A stretch of 58,952 nucleotides of DNA. Source: Oscillospiraceae bacterium. Its GTDB lineage: Bacteria > Bacillota > Clostridia > Oscillospirales > Ruminococcaceae. Within the stretch, counting starts at the first letter, position 1. The number at the start of each line of letters is the position of its first letter. This document shows, piece by piece, positions 33,300 through 42,401 of the stretch. The stretch covers positions 1 through 58,952 of the forward strand of contig JAGASN010000053.1 of NCBI GenBank assembly GCA_017847875.1, read 5' to 3'. Position numbers and translations under genes: made by a program. Under the pieces are notes generated by a model. That model saw only the letters and a program-made list of their open reading frames with translations, had not been told where the DNA came from and made no database searches.

Positions 33300-33985
33300 A
33301 ATTCAAAGCAAAGCATTGGATCGATTTTTGTTCCTTCAACAATAACTTCAAAATGAAGATGACTTCCGGTGGAACGACCGGTGCTGCCCGTTTCTCCGAC
33401 TTTTTCCCCTGCATTAACAAAACTTTCTTCGGTAACCGAAATTTCCGAAAGATGGCAGTATTTTGTAAAAAAATCTTTTGAATGTTTTATAACAACAAAA
33501 TTTCCGTATATGTCATCAAATCCGGTTTTATAAATTTTACCAGGCCAAGAAGCAACAATATCGCTTCCAAAAGCGGCAGGAATATCTATTCCTTCATGTA
33601 TATCGTCTTTTTTGGAAAACGGATCTTCTCTTTTTCCGAAAAAAGATGATATTTTTTCGTTTTCCGAAGGAAATTTTGCATTGCATGTAATAAGCACCAC
33701 AGGAACAGGTTTGTTTTTTTCTTCCTTTTGTTCAAGGTTTTCTTTTATAATCTCAACAAAAAATTCTGTTTTATTAATTATCCTTTCCGAAAGTTCGGAA
33801 AACTCTTCAAAAATTGAAATTTCTGTTTTTAATCCAACTGATTTTAATAATTTGTTAATGTTGCCGTCCAAAAGTTTCATTGTTACCGGAAAAGAAGCGG
33901 AATAAAAAATTGTTCCGCAAACTATTATCACAACACAAAATATTTTTACGAAAAAATGTTTGTTTTTCTTTTCTGTTTTGTCCAT
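33296..33985 (-). CDS. spoIVFA: SpoIVFA-like membrane-anchored M23 (LytM) protein
   Basis: 229 residues: one N-terminal span (about 10-30), a coiled region with acidic/basic residues, and an M23 domain (about 110-229). The zinc and catalytic residues are present: HEGID (H-x3-D, about 138-142) and HLHFEV (HxH, about 206-211). In Bacillus SpoIVFA the LytM domain regulates SpoIVFB rather than cutting peptidoglycan; here the residues look intact, so it may be an active endopeptidase. Encoded just upstream of the M50 gene with overlap. Confidence 0.72.
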   Translation of the reverse strand: MDKTEKKNKHFFVKIFCVVIIVCGTIFYSASFPVTMKLLDGNINKLLKSVGLKTEISIFEEFSELSERIINKTEFFVEIIKENLEQKEEKNKPVPVVLITCNAKFPSENEKISSFFGKREDPFSKKDDIHEGIDIPAAFGSDIVASWPGKIYKTGFDDIYGNFVVIKHSKDFFTKYCHLSEISVTEESFVNAGEKVGETGSTGRSTGSHLHFEVIVEGTKIDPMLCFEL

Positions 33986-34029
33986 AAATTATGCCTCCTT
34001 TTTCTAAAAAATATGAAAGCACAAAACAA

Positions 34030-34060
34030 AAAATGCCTTTGGCAAAGCCAAAGGCATTTT
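34030..34060 (-). terminator. Terminator of the cell-wall amidase gene
   Basis: A 14-bp inverted repeat (AAAATGCCTTTGGC and complement, loop AAA) flanked by A/T runs follows the amidase stop on the minus strand. Confidence 0.85.
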
Positions 34061-34069
34061 TTTACTTTT

Positions 34070-37000
34070 TTAAACTCCGGAATCATCTTTGGAAGATTCT
34101 TCCTCATCTTCCCACCACCAGAAAGGATTTGAAGAACTTTCCTCCGAACTTTCCTCGGAACTTTCTTCCGAAGAGGAAGAGGACGAAGATTCTTCTTCAA
34201 ATTCCGGCTCGGAAGAAGATTCTTCCGGCGGTTCATAGAAACTTTCACCGTTTGTGGATTGAGTTCCAAAACTATAGTTTCCGTTTTTTCCTACGGAATA
34301 AAGATAGCTCGAAATTGAATCCGCAATAGCTTCCGCAATATCACGCTGATAGCTGCTTTTTATAAGTTTATAATAATCGGATTCGTTACTTACAAAACCA
34401 AGTTCGCCGAGAACGGAAGGATATTCCTGAATTCTTGTTACATAATAGCGTCCTATCATATCTCCCCTGTCTTTTGTTCCAAGAGCGGAAGCAACGTTGG
34501 AAGAAAAATAGGAGGCAAGGTTTTGTGAGAACCTTGTGAAATAGAAACATTCCGTTCCGTGACCGCTGCTGGAAGTTGCAGAGTTGCAATGTACGCTTAC
34601 GAAAACAAGCGGATCTCTTCCGGAAGCATAGGCAACCCTGTCTTCAAGGCTTGGACGCTGGTTTACTGTATCCATCATATAAACGGTTGCTCCGCGGTCC
34701 TGGAGTTCCGATTTAAGATATTTTCCTACCGCAAGGTTAATTTCATATTCACCATAATCCGAAAGGAAACCAAGGGCACCTACGCCCAATGCGCTGTGTC
34801 CTACGTCAACAACTATCGGAACGCCGGAAAGACTTGATGTTCCTGTCGGGTTATTGAAGCGGAAAACAAGTTTGTCCCCTTCATAATATGCGGTATATCC
34901 GAGGAAACCGGATTTTGTACTGAGTTTGAGGCTAAGTATTGAACCGTTCCATTTTGCGGAATCAAAAAGCGGAGTGCAGTTGAGGTTGAGATTTCCGGGA
35001 GTTTCGTCAGTATAGAAGAAATCAATCGTAAACTCACTGCTGGAATATCTGGCAACATAGGCAACCCTTTGTTCCATTTCAAAAGATACATAAGTATATC
35101 TTTTGTTTGCAGAAACAGTCATATTATTGATTTTGTTTCCGCCAAGTTCGCCGGAAACAGGACTTACGTCTTTTGTATAAACACGCTGACCGGACTGGAG
35201 GTTATAATAGGTAAACGTTTTTTCTCCTTCAACGTAAACGATTTCGTCGCCCACAACATAATCTCTTGTTCCCTTTGCAAGCGGATAGCAGTCATAATCC
35301 GAAAGATCGTTAAGAACGTTGGTCGGAAAAGTCTCCGCAGATTTCGCAACAACTTCAACAAGTCCGCCGGCTTTCGCCTTTGCGGAAACAGTTACGTAAG
35401 CAGCTTCTTTGGTTTCGGTGTTGCCTTCCCAGGTTCCTTTGACAACAATGTTTCCTATTCCCTGTTCTTCGGTTCCTGCAGCAGGCGCTGAAAGCATTCC
35501 GGTATATGTTACGTAAGTGGAGTCCTGTTCCTCCTCGGTGGAATCGTCCGCTTCCGTACTCTGTTTAAGAGTTACCGTATTGGAACCGAGAGTTGCTGTT
35601 ACTGTGGAACCTTCATAAGCAAGAGCCGTTACGGTAATGCTCATTCCGCCGCCCACCGTTACGTTTCCGAGCGGAGTCACTTCTTTAAGAACAAGGATAT
35701 TTCTTGTTACCTTATAGGTTATGGTTTTCTCTTTATGTTCAAACTTAAACGTATTAAGACCGGGCGCAAGTTCAAGGGTAAGCATAAATGCACCGTTTGA
35801 ATCTCGTTTAACTTTTTCTCCGTTCATAGTAAGATCAAAGTTAACGTCGGAAGCACCCGCAAAAACCGCAACTGTATCATAAGTTGAATAAGTGAGTTTA
35901 GAAGGTCTGGTAAGTTCAAGCTGGGTCAGAAGAAAACTTGGGTCGATGTTTTCGGTCAGATATTGTATAAGCGCATCTGTGGATTGTTTCGGGTTTTTCT
36001 GAAGAGCCGAAAGAGAATCAAAAATGCTTCCTTTGAATCCGCTGAGTTTTTCTGCGGAAATAACCTGATCGGAGAGTTCAGAAGGATCGCTCCAGCCTTT
36101 TTCATCGGTGCAGGCCTTTGTTGCATACTGGAAAATATAGAGCGGAACTTTTTCGGCAACAACTCCGTTCCACCAATTCATATAATCCTCAAATTTTGCG
36201 GATTTGTTAGATGTCGCATAGGTTCCTTTCACCGCAACAAAATCCGCAAAGCCTTCATCAACAAATTTTTTGGTGTTCGCAAAACCATCCACAAAACTTT
36301 CATAAACAGCTTCGGTTGCGCTTCCGGCTTCAATGGTTGCGCTGTTTGCCCAAACGGAATCCACCGCAAGACCTACGGCAACAGACGGATTTTCTTTTTT
36401 AACGGCTTTATAAGCGGCAGTAACCGCCGCTTCAACATTGGAACGGAGATAATTTTCGTAACCCATTCCGCCGCCGTATTTTGTATAATCAGCATAAACG
36501 TTTCCGGCGGATTCGACCGAATAAGTATCCAACATGATTCCGTCGATATCATAGGTGCTCAAAGCTTTTGCGTTTTTTGCAATTTGAGAAAGCTGTTCAC
36601 CGTTGAGCACGAATGAAGTTTCCGCTTTTCCGTTAACATTGGTTTTGAGCACGTCAAAAACGACATAGACAAAAAGTCCTTCCGCTTTTGCTCTTTCTGC
36701 GGCATGTTTGAGCATATCTATGCTTTCTTTTGTCTGTGGCATTCCTTCGGAATTATAAAGAACCGTTTCGCCGAAAGATGTTTCAAGGAAAATTGTGTTT
36801 GCAGAAAGGTTTTTAGCATTGCTTATTGCTTTATCAATGGATTTTTGAATATCCACCGTGCTCATTCCGTTTTCTGTACGGTAATCGATTCCAGCTTCAA
36901 GAGTTATTGCCATCATTCTTTCCGGCGCACGATAAACTATCGGACCGTCGGAAACATTCCCTATTTCCGGTTCTGTGTTTGTTTCCGGAGCAACCGGGCT

Positions 37001-37234
37001 TATTATAACATCGTTGAGGTCAGTTTCGTTTTCTTCGGGTTCCGATTCTTCTTTTGAAGAGGAATTTTCTGAATCTACCGAAAATTCGGGAATTTCAAAA
37101 CCGCCGAGAATTTTATCAATTCCGGGAAGCCCGCTTTGAAAAGCCGCAAAAACCGCTATTCCGCCAATGACAAAAACAAGACTTAAACTTAAAACAGCCG
37201 TCATCAGCTTTTTGTTCAAAAAGAATTTTTTCAT
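34070..37234 (-). CDS. Membrane-anchored N-acetylmuramoyl-L-alanine amidase with GHL10-like and repeat regions
   Basis: 1054 residues. N-terminal anchor (about 10-32), acidic/Ser linker (to about 95), a glycoside-hydrolase-like (GHL10/DUF187-type) barrel (about 105-430), beta-rich modules (about 440-810), then an Amidase_3 domain (about 815-1000) with zinc ligands in VVDVGHSA, the Glu in YEIN and SVHCN, and catalytic Glu in LGELGF. The tail is Ser/Glu-rich and ends WWWEDEEESSKDDSGV. It would cut peptide stems from glycan at the cell surface. The barrel/amidase fusion is unusual. The adjacent GHL10 lipoprotein gene is 36 bases upstream, so one transcript is likely. Confidence 0.85.
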   Translation of the reverse strand: MKKFFLNKKLMTAVLSLSLVFVIGGIAVFAAFQSGLPGIDKILGGFEIPEFSVDSENSSSKEESEPEENETDLNDVIISPVAPETNTEPEIGNVSDGPIVYRAPERMMAITLEAGIDYRTENGMSTVDIQKSIDKAISNAKNLSANTIFLETSFGETVLYNSEGMPQTKESIDMLKHAAERAKAEGLFVYVVFDVLKTNVNGKAETSFVLNGEQLSQIAKNAKALSTYDIDGIMLDTYSVESAGNVYADYTKYGGGMGYENYLRSNVEAAVTAAYKAVKKENPSVAVGLAVDSVWANSATIEAGSATEAVYESFVDGFANTKKFVDEGFADFVAVKGTYATSNKSAKFEDYMNWWNGVVAEKVPLYIFQYATKACTDEKGWSDPSELSDQVISAEKLSGFKGSIFDSLSALQKNPKQSTDALIQYLTENIDPSFLLTQLELTRPSKLTYSTYDTVAVFAGASDVNFDLTMNGEKVKRDSNGAFMLTLELAPGLNTFKFEHKEKTITYKVTRNILVLKEVTPLGNVTVGGGMSITVTALAYEGSTVTATLGSNTVTLKQSTEADDSTEEEQDSTYVTYTGMLSAPAAGTEEQGIGNIVVKGTWEGNTETKEAAYVTVSAKAKAGGLVEVVAKSAETFPTNVLNDLSDYDCYPLAKGTRDYVVGDEIVYVEGEKTFTYYNLQSGQRVYTKDVSPVSGELGGNKINNMTVSANKRYTYVSFEMEQRVAYVARYSSSEFTIDFFYTDETPGNLNLNCTPLFDSAKWNGSILSLKLSTKSGFLGYTAYYEGDKLVFRFNNPTGTSSLSGVPIVVDVGHSALGVGALGFLSDYGEYEINLAVGKYLKSELQDRGATVYMMDTVNQRPSLEDRVAYASGRDPLVFVSVHCNSATSSSGHGTECFYFTRFSQNLASYFSSNVASALGTKDRGDMIGRYYVTRIQEYPSVLGELGFVSNESDYYKLIKSSYQRDIAEAIADSISSYLYSVGKNGNYSFGTQSTNGESFYEPPEESSSEPEFEEESSSSSSSEESSEESSEESSSNPFWWWEDEEESSKDDSGV

Positions 37235-37270
37235 AAAGTTTTTTCCGTCCTTCTAAAAGGTTTCCCTTGG

Positions 37271-38770
37271 TTACATAATTTCCAAAAGGTTTTCACGTTC
37301 CGCTCTGACTGCATTTTTAACTCCGGAAGCCGGATTATAAAGCGAATCGTAACGATAGAGCGCAAAACCTGAATAATTTTTTTCTTCCCTTGCGGCAACA
37401 ACCTGGCGCGCAAGAATATCATTATTGTTTATCCATTCCTTTTTGCCGTTATCACCGGCATATGTATCTTCCGCACCGGCTTTATATGCCGCAAGACCAA
37501 CAATAAGTTCAACGTCGCTTCTTGTTATCATACTGCTGAATTCGGAAAGGACATCAAGATACGGTCTTGATTTGTTGTTGAATCCGAAATATATCTGCGG
37601 ACATATATAATCAACATAACCTTTACTGGTTACCCAGGTGTTAACGTCGCAGTAAAGCGTGTTATAGTTCTGATCCATATTTCCGGCCGGGCTTACGCCA
37701 AAACGACAGGAACTGTTTATAGCTTTGATTGAAGAATAAACCTCTTTTATCAAGGTGTTCACGTTTTGTCTTCGCCAGGAAGCAAGACTTAATTTTCCTC
37801 CGGCAGCTTTATAATCATTATAATAAGCTTTATCAAATGATTCGGAAGTTGTCGGATAAAAATAATCGTCGAAATGGATTCCGTCAACGTCATAATTACT
37901 TACAACTTCCTCAACGCCGGAAACAATAAGTTCAATAACTTCCTCGTCCGCCGGATTATAATAAATTCCGTTATCAAGAACAATTACTTTATCCGTATCA
38001 AGCCATTTATATGCCGGGCTGGATTTTGCGATTTTTGAGGTGTTGGAAGTTCCTTTTATCCTATAAGGATTTATCCATGCTTCAATTTTAAGACCGGCTG
38101 AATGTGCTTCAGAAACCATTATTTCAAGGGGATCAAAACCCGGATCATTCCCTTCGGTACCGGTACAATATACTGACCAGGGAAAAATATCCGAATCATA
38201 CATTGCATCGCTATGCGAACGAACGTGGACAAAAACTGTATTGAAACCATCGTCTGCAATATTTCCGAACATGGTTTTTATATTGCTTTTGAACTGGCTT
38301 TTCGTTTTGCCCTGCAAAACAGACTGGTATTCAAGATATGATATCCAGACGGCTTTTGTTTCCCCTGAAGGAGAATATGTATTCTCAATCGGTTTTTCTT
38401 CCGAAGAAGAACTCTCCGAACTTTCCGAAGAAGATATTGCAGAAGAACTTTCCGAAGAATTTACGCTCGAAGACGATGAAGATGATGATAATGATGAACT
38501 TGAACCTTCGGTTTTTGAGGAGGAAGCAGATGAACTGTTTTCCGCTTCGCTTTCGGAAGAAGTTTCTGAACTTTCGCTTCCGGAAGATTCCGAAACAGAT
38601 GAACTTTCGCTGCTGCTTTGGATAATTTCCGGAATTTCCGAACTGCTTTCGGAAGAAGGTTTTCCCAGAATTGCATCATCTTCTATAATTTCCGGTTCTT
38701 CGTTAACAACGCAGCCTGTAATTGAAATAATCATCAGCAAAGAAAGCAAAACAGAGATTATTTTTTTCAT
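37271..38770 (-). CDS. GHL10-type glycoside hydrolase lipoprotein with Ser-rich linker
   Basis: 499 residues: lipoprotein signal with lipobox ITGC (about 17-20), a very Ser/Glu-rich linker (about 30-135), then a DUF187/GHL10 barrel with TKAVWISYLE, GFNTVFVHVRSHSDAMYDSDIFPWS, EAWINPYRI, VDGIHFDDYFYP and CPQIYFGF. The family includes peptidoglycan-active or exopolysaccharide hydrolases. I start at ATG 38770 behind GGAGG; the frame to 38806 includes that site. It precedes the GHL10/amidase gene by 36 bases. Confidence 0.88.
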   Translation of the reverse strand: MKKIISVLLSLLMIISITGCVVNEEPEIIEDDAILGKPSSESSSEIPEIIQSSSESSSVSESSGSESSETSSESEAENSSSASSSKTEGSSSSLSSSSSSSSVNSSESSSAISSSESSESSSSEEKPIENTYSPSGETKAVWISYLEYQSVLQGKTKSQFKSNIKTMFGNIADDGFNTVFVHVRSHSDAMYDSDIFPWSVYCTGTEGNDPGFDPLEIMVSEAHSAGLKIEAWINPYRIKGTSNTSKIAKSSPAYKWLDTDKVIVLDNGIYYNPADEEVIELIVSGVEEVVSNYDVDGIHFDDYFYPTTSESFDKAYYNDYKAAGGKLSLASWRRQNVNTLIKEVYSSIKAINSSCRFGVSPAGNMDQNYNTLYCDVNTWVTSKGYVDYICPQIYFGFNNKSRPYLDVLSEFSSMITRSDVELIVGLAAYKAGAEDTYAGDNGKKEWINNNDILARQVVAAREEKNYSGFALYRYDSLYNPASGVKNAVRAERENLLEIM

Positions 38771-38843
38771 CAGCTTCCCTCCTTTTTTCAATATTATAAA
38801 AAACATTAATTAAAATAACAACATAATATTCCGAAACGGAAAA

Positions 38844-41800
38844 TCATTTTAAAACAACGTTTTCTTCGCCTATCATCTTTCCAAGGCGTTTTATTACATA
38901 TCCGTTTTCAACGTTCGTATCCACCCAAAGTTTAGTGGGTGCTTTAACGGTTTTCTTTGTATCGGAAAAATGGATATAAAGCGGAGTCAATCCCTCGAAA
39001 ACCGCAAGAAATTCCATTGCTTTTTTATATTCTGCCGAATTTTCAGAAGGAACCCGGATAAACAGCCCGCTTGCGGAAGATTTTTTCTGTTCCGGAGCGG
39101 AAGGCTGTTTTTCGGAAACAGCTTTCTGTGAAACAGGTTTCCGCTGATATCCGAAATTCGGCGCAAACGGAATTCGCTGCGCTTCATCAACGGTAAGGAA
39201 TCTTTCCGCAACAAGTTTTGTTTCTTCGTCTTCTCGGGAAGAAACCCTTGCTTCAACAACAACCGCTTCATTAACGTTGATTATTCCGCCGCTTTCCTGA
39301 AGAATTCGCGGAAATACAAGAGCTTCAAGGCTTCCGGTGGTATCCTCAATGGTTACAAAAGCCATTACATCGTTGCTTTTTGTTGTTTTCATCTTTTTGC
39401 TGAGAACAATTCCGCAAAGACGAACACGTTTTTCGCCCTCTTCAGTATCCATCTGTTTTATTTCAAGAACTTTGCTTGCGCCGATTTTTTCGATTATTCC
39501 GCTGTATTCATTCATCGGGTGTCCGGAAAGATAAAGACCGGTCGTTTCCTTTTCCATATTGAGAAGTTCACGGAGAGAATATTCCGTTACTTTCGGAAGA
39601 TTATCCTCTTCCTCATGCTCTTCCTCAAAACCTCCGAAAAGGCTCATCTGGCCGGAAACGTTTGCCTTCTTTTCCGCATCTATCGAAGAAAGAATTGATT
39701 CATAACCGGAAAGCATCTGGCGCCGGTTAACGCTGAAACTATCAAGTGCACCGCATTTTATAAGGCTTTCAAGGGTTCTTTTATTGAGTTCTCTTCCATA
39801 AGCACGTTTGCAGAAATCTGTAAAGCCTTTATACTTGCCATTCATCTGGCGCTCATTGATTATATCGCGGATAATGCCTCTTCCGAGGTTTTTGACAGCA
39901 AGAAGTCCGAACCGGACTCCTTCTCCGTCCCAGATAAATCCGCTTTCGGATCTATTTACGTCCGGACCGAGAACCTTGAGTCCCATCTTCTGACATTCGC
40001 CGATATATTCTATTACTTTATCAGTATTATCAAGAACGGAACTGAGCTGCGCCGCCATATATTCGCCCGGAAAATGACATTTGAGATATGCCGTTCTGTA
40101 AGCAACGGTTGCGTATGCCGCAGCATGGGATTTGTTGAAAGCATAGGATGCAAAAGAACTCATTTCGTCAAAAATCTCGTTTGCGATTTTTTCCGGAACG
40201 CCGTTTCTTACCGCACCCGGAAGTTCAAGATTTCCGTTTTCATCAAATTTTCCGTGAACAAAATATTCCCTTTCCTGCGCCATAACGTCAAGCTTTTTCT
40301 TGCTCATCGCACGGCGTACAAGGTCTGCCCTTCCGTAGGAATAGCCCGCAAGTTTACGTACAATTTCCATAACCTGTTCCTGATAGACTATGCAGCCATA
40401 TGTAACGTCAAGAATAGGTTTCAGAAGCGGAGTTTTATAAGTTACTTTTTCCGGATGATGGCTGTTTTCAAGATATTTCGGAATGGAATCCATCGGACCC
40501 GGACGATAGAGCGAAATTACCGCAGTAAGGTCCTCGATAGATTTCGGACCAAGACCCATGAGAACGCTTCTCATTCCCGCAGACTCGAACTGGAAAACGC
40601 CCTGAGCTGCGCCTTTTGTGAGCATTGCATAAACTTCCGGGTCACCGTCCGGAACTTTTGAAATATCAAAATCCGGAATTCTTTTTCGAACCGCTTTTTC
40701 ACAGTCGCTTATTGCCGTAAGGTTTCGGAGTCCGAGGAAGTCCATTTTGAGAAGTCCCAGTTCCTCAAGAGTTGTCATGGTGAACTGTGTAACAACGGAT
40801 TCATCCGGTTTTGCAACCGGAACAAATTCGGTAACAGGTTCCGGAGCAATTACAACTCCCGCCGCATGAACGGAAGAATGGCGCGGCATTCCTTCCACCC
40901 TTCTTGCGGTGTCTATGAGCTCATAAATTTTCGGGTCGGTATCATAAAGCGCTTTAAGTTCGGAAGAAATTGTAAGCGCTTTTTCAATCGTCATATGAAG
41001 ATCGGTCGGAATAAGTTTTGCAACTTTATCAACGTCCTGATAAGCCATTCCAAGGGCTCTTCCAACGTCGCGGATAGCCGCTCTCGCGGCAAGAGTTCCG
41101 AAAGTTATGATCTGCGCAACATGGTCTTCGCCGTATTTTCTGTTAACGTATTCTATAACTTCCTGGCGGCGTTCATAGCAAAAGTCGATATCGAAGTCCG
41201 GCATAGAAACACGTTCCGGGTTAAGGAAACGCTCGAAAAGAAGATGATATTTAATCGGGTCGATATCTGTTATTCCTATGCAGTAAGCGCAGATACTTCC
41301 CGCACCGGAACCTCTTCCGGGACCGACAGGAATTCCAACGCTTTTTGCATAATTTATAAAATCGTGAACAATGAGATAATAGTTAACATATCCCATTCTT
41401 TCGATTACACCGAGCTCATAGTTAAGTCTTTCCCAAAGTTCCGGACCGGGATTTTCGCCGTAACGGCGATAAAGACCTTCCCGGCACATACTTTCGAAAT
41501 ATTCGACATTATCTCTTCCGTCCGGAACTTCAAAAGCAGGAAGTTTTGTATGACCGAATTCAAAAGTCATGTTGCATCTGTCTGCAATTTTCTGTGTATT
41601 ATCAATTGCTTCCGGAACAAAGGAAAAAATTTCGCGCATCTCCTCTTCGGATTTTACGTAAAATTCTTCCGTTTCAAAGGCCATATCGTTATCTTCATTA
41701 ACGGTGTGGTTTGTTCCTATGCAGACAAGAACATTCTGCATTTTTGCGTCGTCCTTGTTGATATAATGGCAGTCGTTGGTTGCAACAAGAGGAATTCCGG

Positions 41801-42383
41801 TTTCTTTAGAAAGTTTTATAAGGTTAGGCAGAATTCGTTTCTGATCCGCAAGACCGTGGTCCTGAATTTCGATAAAATAGTTGTTTTCTCCGAAAATATC
41901 GCGATATTCAAGAGCAACTTTTTTTGCCGTTTCATAATCGTTTTGGGTAAGATTGCGCGGAATTTCACCCGCAAGGCAGGCGGAAAGCGCAATAAGTCCC
42001 TCGTGGTGTTTTTTAAGAAGTTCCTTATCAACACGGGGCTTTTTATAAAATCCTTCGGTAAAACCGGCGGAAACAAGCTTTATAAGGTTTTTATAACCGG
42101 TGTTGTTTTCACAAAGGAGCACAAGGTGATAGCTCCAGTCCATCAGATGTTCCTTGCTGAAACGTGAACGGTTTGCAACATAAACTTCGCATCCAATTAC
42201 CGGCTTTATTCCGTATTTATTTGCTTCACGGTAAAAATCTATAACGCCATACATTGCGCCGTGGTCGGTTATGGCAACGGCGGTCTGTCCGAGCTCTTTA
42301 ACCCGCGGAATAAGCTTTTTTATTCTGCAGGCACCATCGAGCAGGCTGTATTCGGTATGGAGATGAAGATGTGCAAAGCTCAT
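38844..42383 (-). CDS. dnaE: DNA polymerase III alpha subunit
   Basis: 1179 residues. PHP domain starting MSFAHLHLHTEYSLLDGACR, polymerase palm with VGPGRGSGAG (about 355) and the catalytic aspartates in PDFDIDF (about 397-403), thumb/fingers with RPGPMDSIPKY and DVTYGCIVYQEQVM, helix-hairpin-helix and OB-fold regions (to about 1060). DnaE replicase, also used in lesion bypass in Firmicutes that additionally have PolC. Last gene of hprK-murB-whiA-MATE-dnaE, 18 bases after MATE. Confidence 0.98.
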   Translation of the reverse strand: MSFAHLHLHTEYSLLDGACRIKKLIPRVKELGQTAVAITDHGAMYGVIDFYREANKYGIKPVIGCEVYVANRSRFSKEHLMDWSYHLVLLCENNTGYKNLIKLVSAGFTEGFYKKPRVDKELLKKHHEGLIALSACLAGEIPRNLTQNDYETAKKVALEYRDIFGENNYFIEIQDHGLADQKRILPNLIKLSKETGIPLVATNDCHYINKDDAKMQNVLVCIGTNHTVNEDNDMAFETEEFYVKSEEEMREIFSFVPEAIDNTQKIADRCNMTFEFGHTKLPAFEVPDGRDNVEYFESMCREGLYRRYGENPGPELWERLNYELGVIERMGYVNYYLIVHDFINYAKSVGIPVGPGRGSGAGSICAYCIGITDIDPIKYHLLFERFLNPERVSMPDFDIDFCYERRQEVIEYVNRKYGEDHVAQIITFGTLAARAAIRDVGRALGMAYQDVDKVAKLIPTDLHMTIEKALTISSELKALYDTDPKIYELIDTARRVEGMPRHSSVHAAGVVIAPEPVTEFVPVAKPDESVVTQFTMTTLEELGLLKMDFLGLRNLTAISDCEKAVRKRIPDFDISKVPDGDPEVYAMLTKGAAQGVFQFESAGMRSVLMGLGPKSIEDLTAVISLYRPGPMDSIPKYLENSHHPEKVTYKTPLLKPILDVTYGCIVYQEQVMEIVRKLAGYSYGRADLVRRAMSKKKLDVMAQEREYFVHGKFDENGNLELPGAVRNGVPEKIANEIFDEMSSFASYAFNKSHAAAYATVAYRTAYLKCHFPGEYMAAQLSSVLDNTDKVIEYIGECQKMGLKVLGPDVNRSESGFIWDGEGVRFGLLAVKNLGRGIIRDIINERQMNGKYKGFTDFCKRAYGRELNKRTLESLIKCGALDSFSVNRRQMLSGYESILSSIDAEKKANVSGQMSLFGGFEEEHEEEDNLPKVTEYSLRELLNMEKETTGLYLSGHPMNEYSGIIEKIGASKVLEIKQMDTEEGEKRVRLCGIVLSKKMKTTKSNDVMAFVTIEDTTGSLEALVFPRILQESGGIINVNEAVVVEARVSSREDEETKLVAERFLTVDEAQRIPFAPNFGYQRKPVSQKAVSEKQPSAPEQKKSSASGLFIRVPSENSAEYKKAMEFLAVFEGLTPLYIHFSDTKKTVKAPTKLWVDTNVENGYVIKRLGKMIGEENVVLK

Positions 42384-42401
42384 GTTTTCCTCCTTGATTT
42401 A

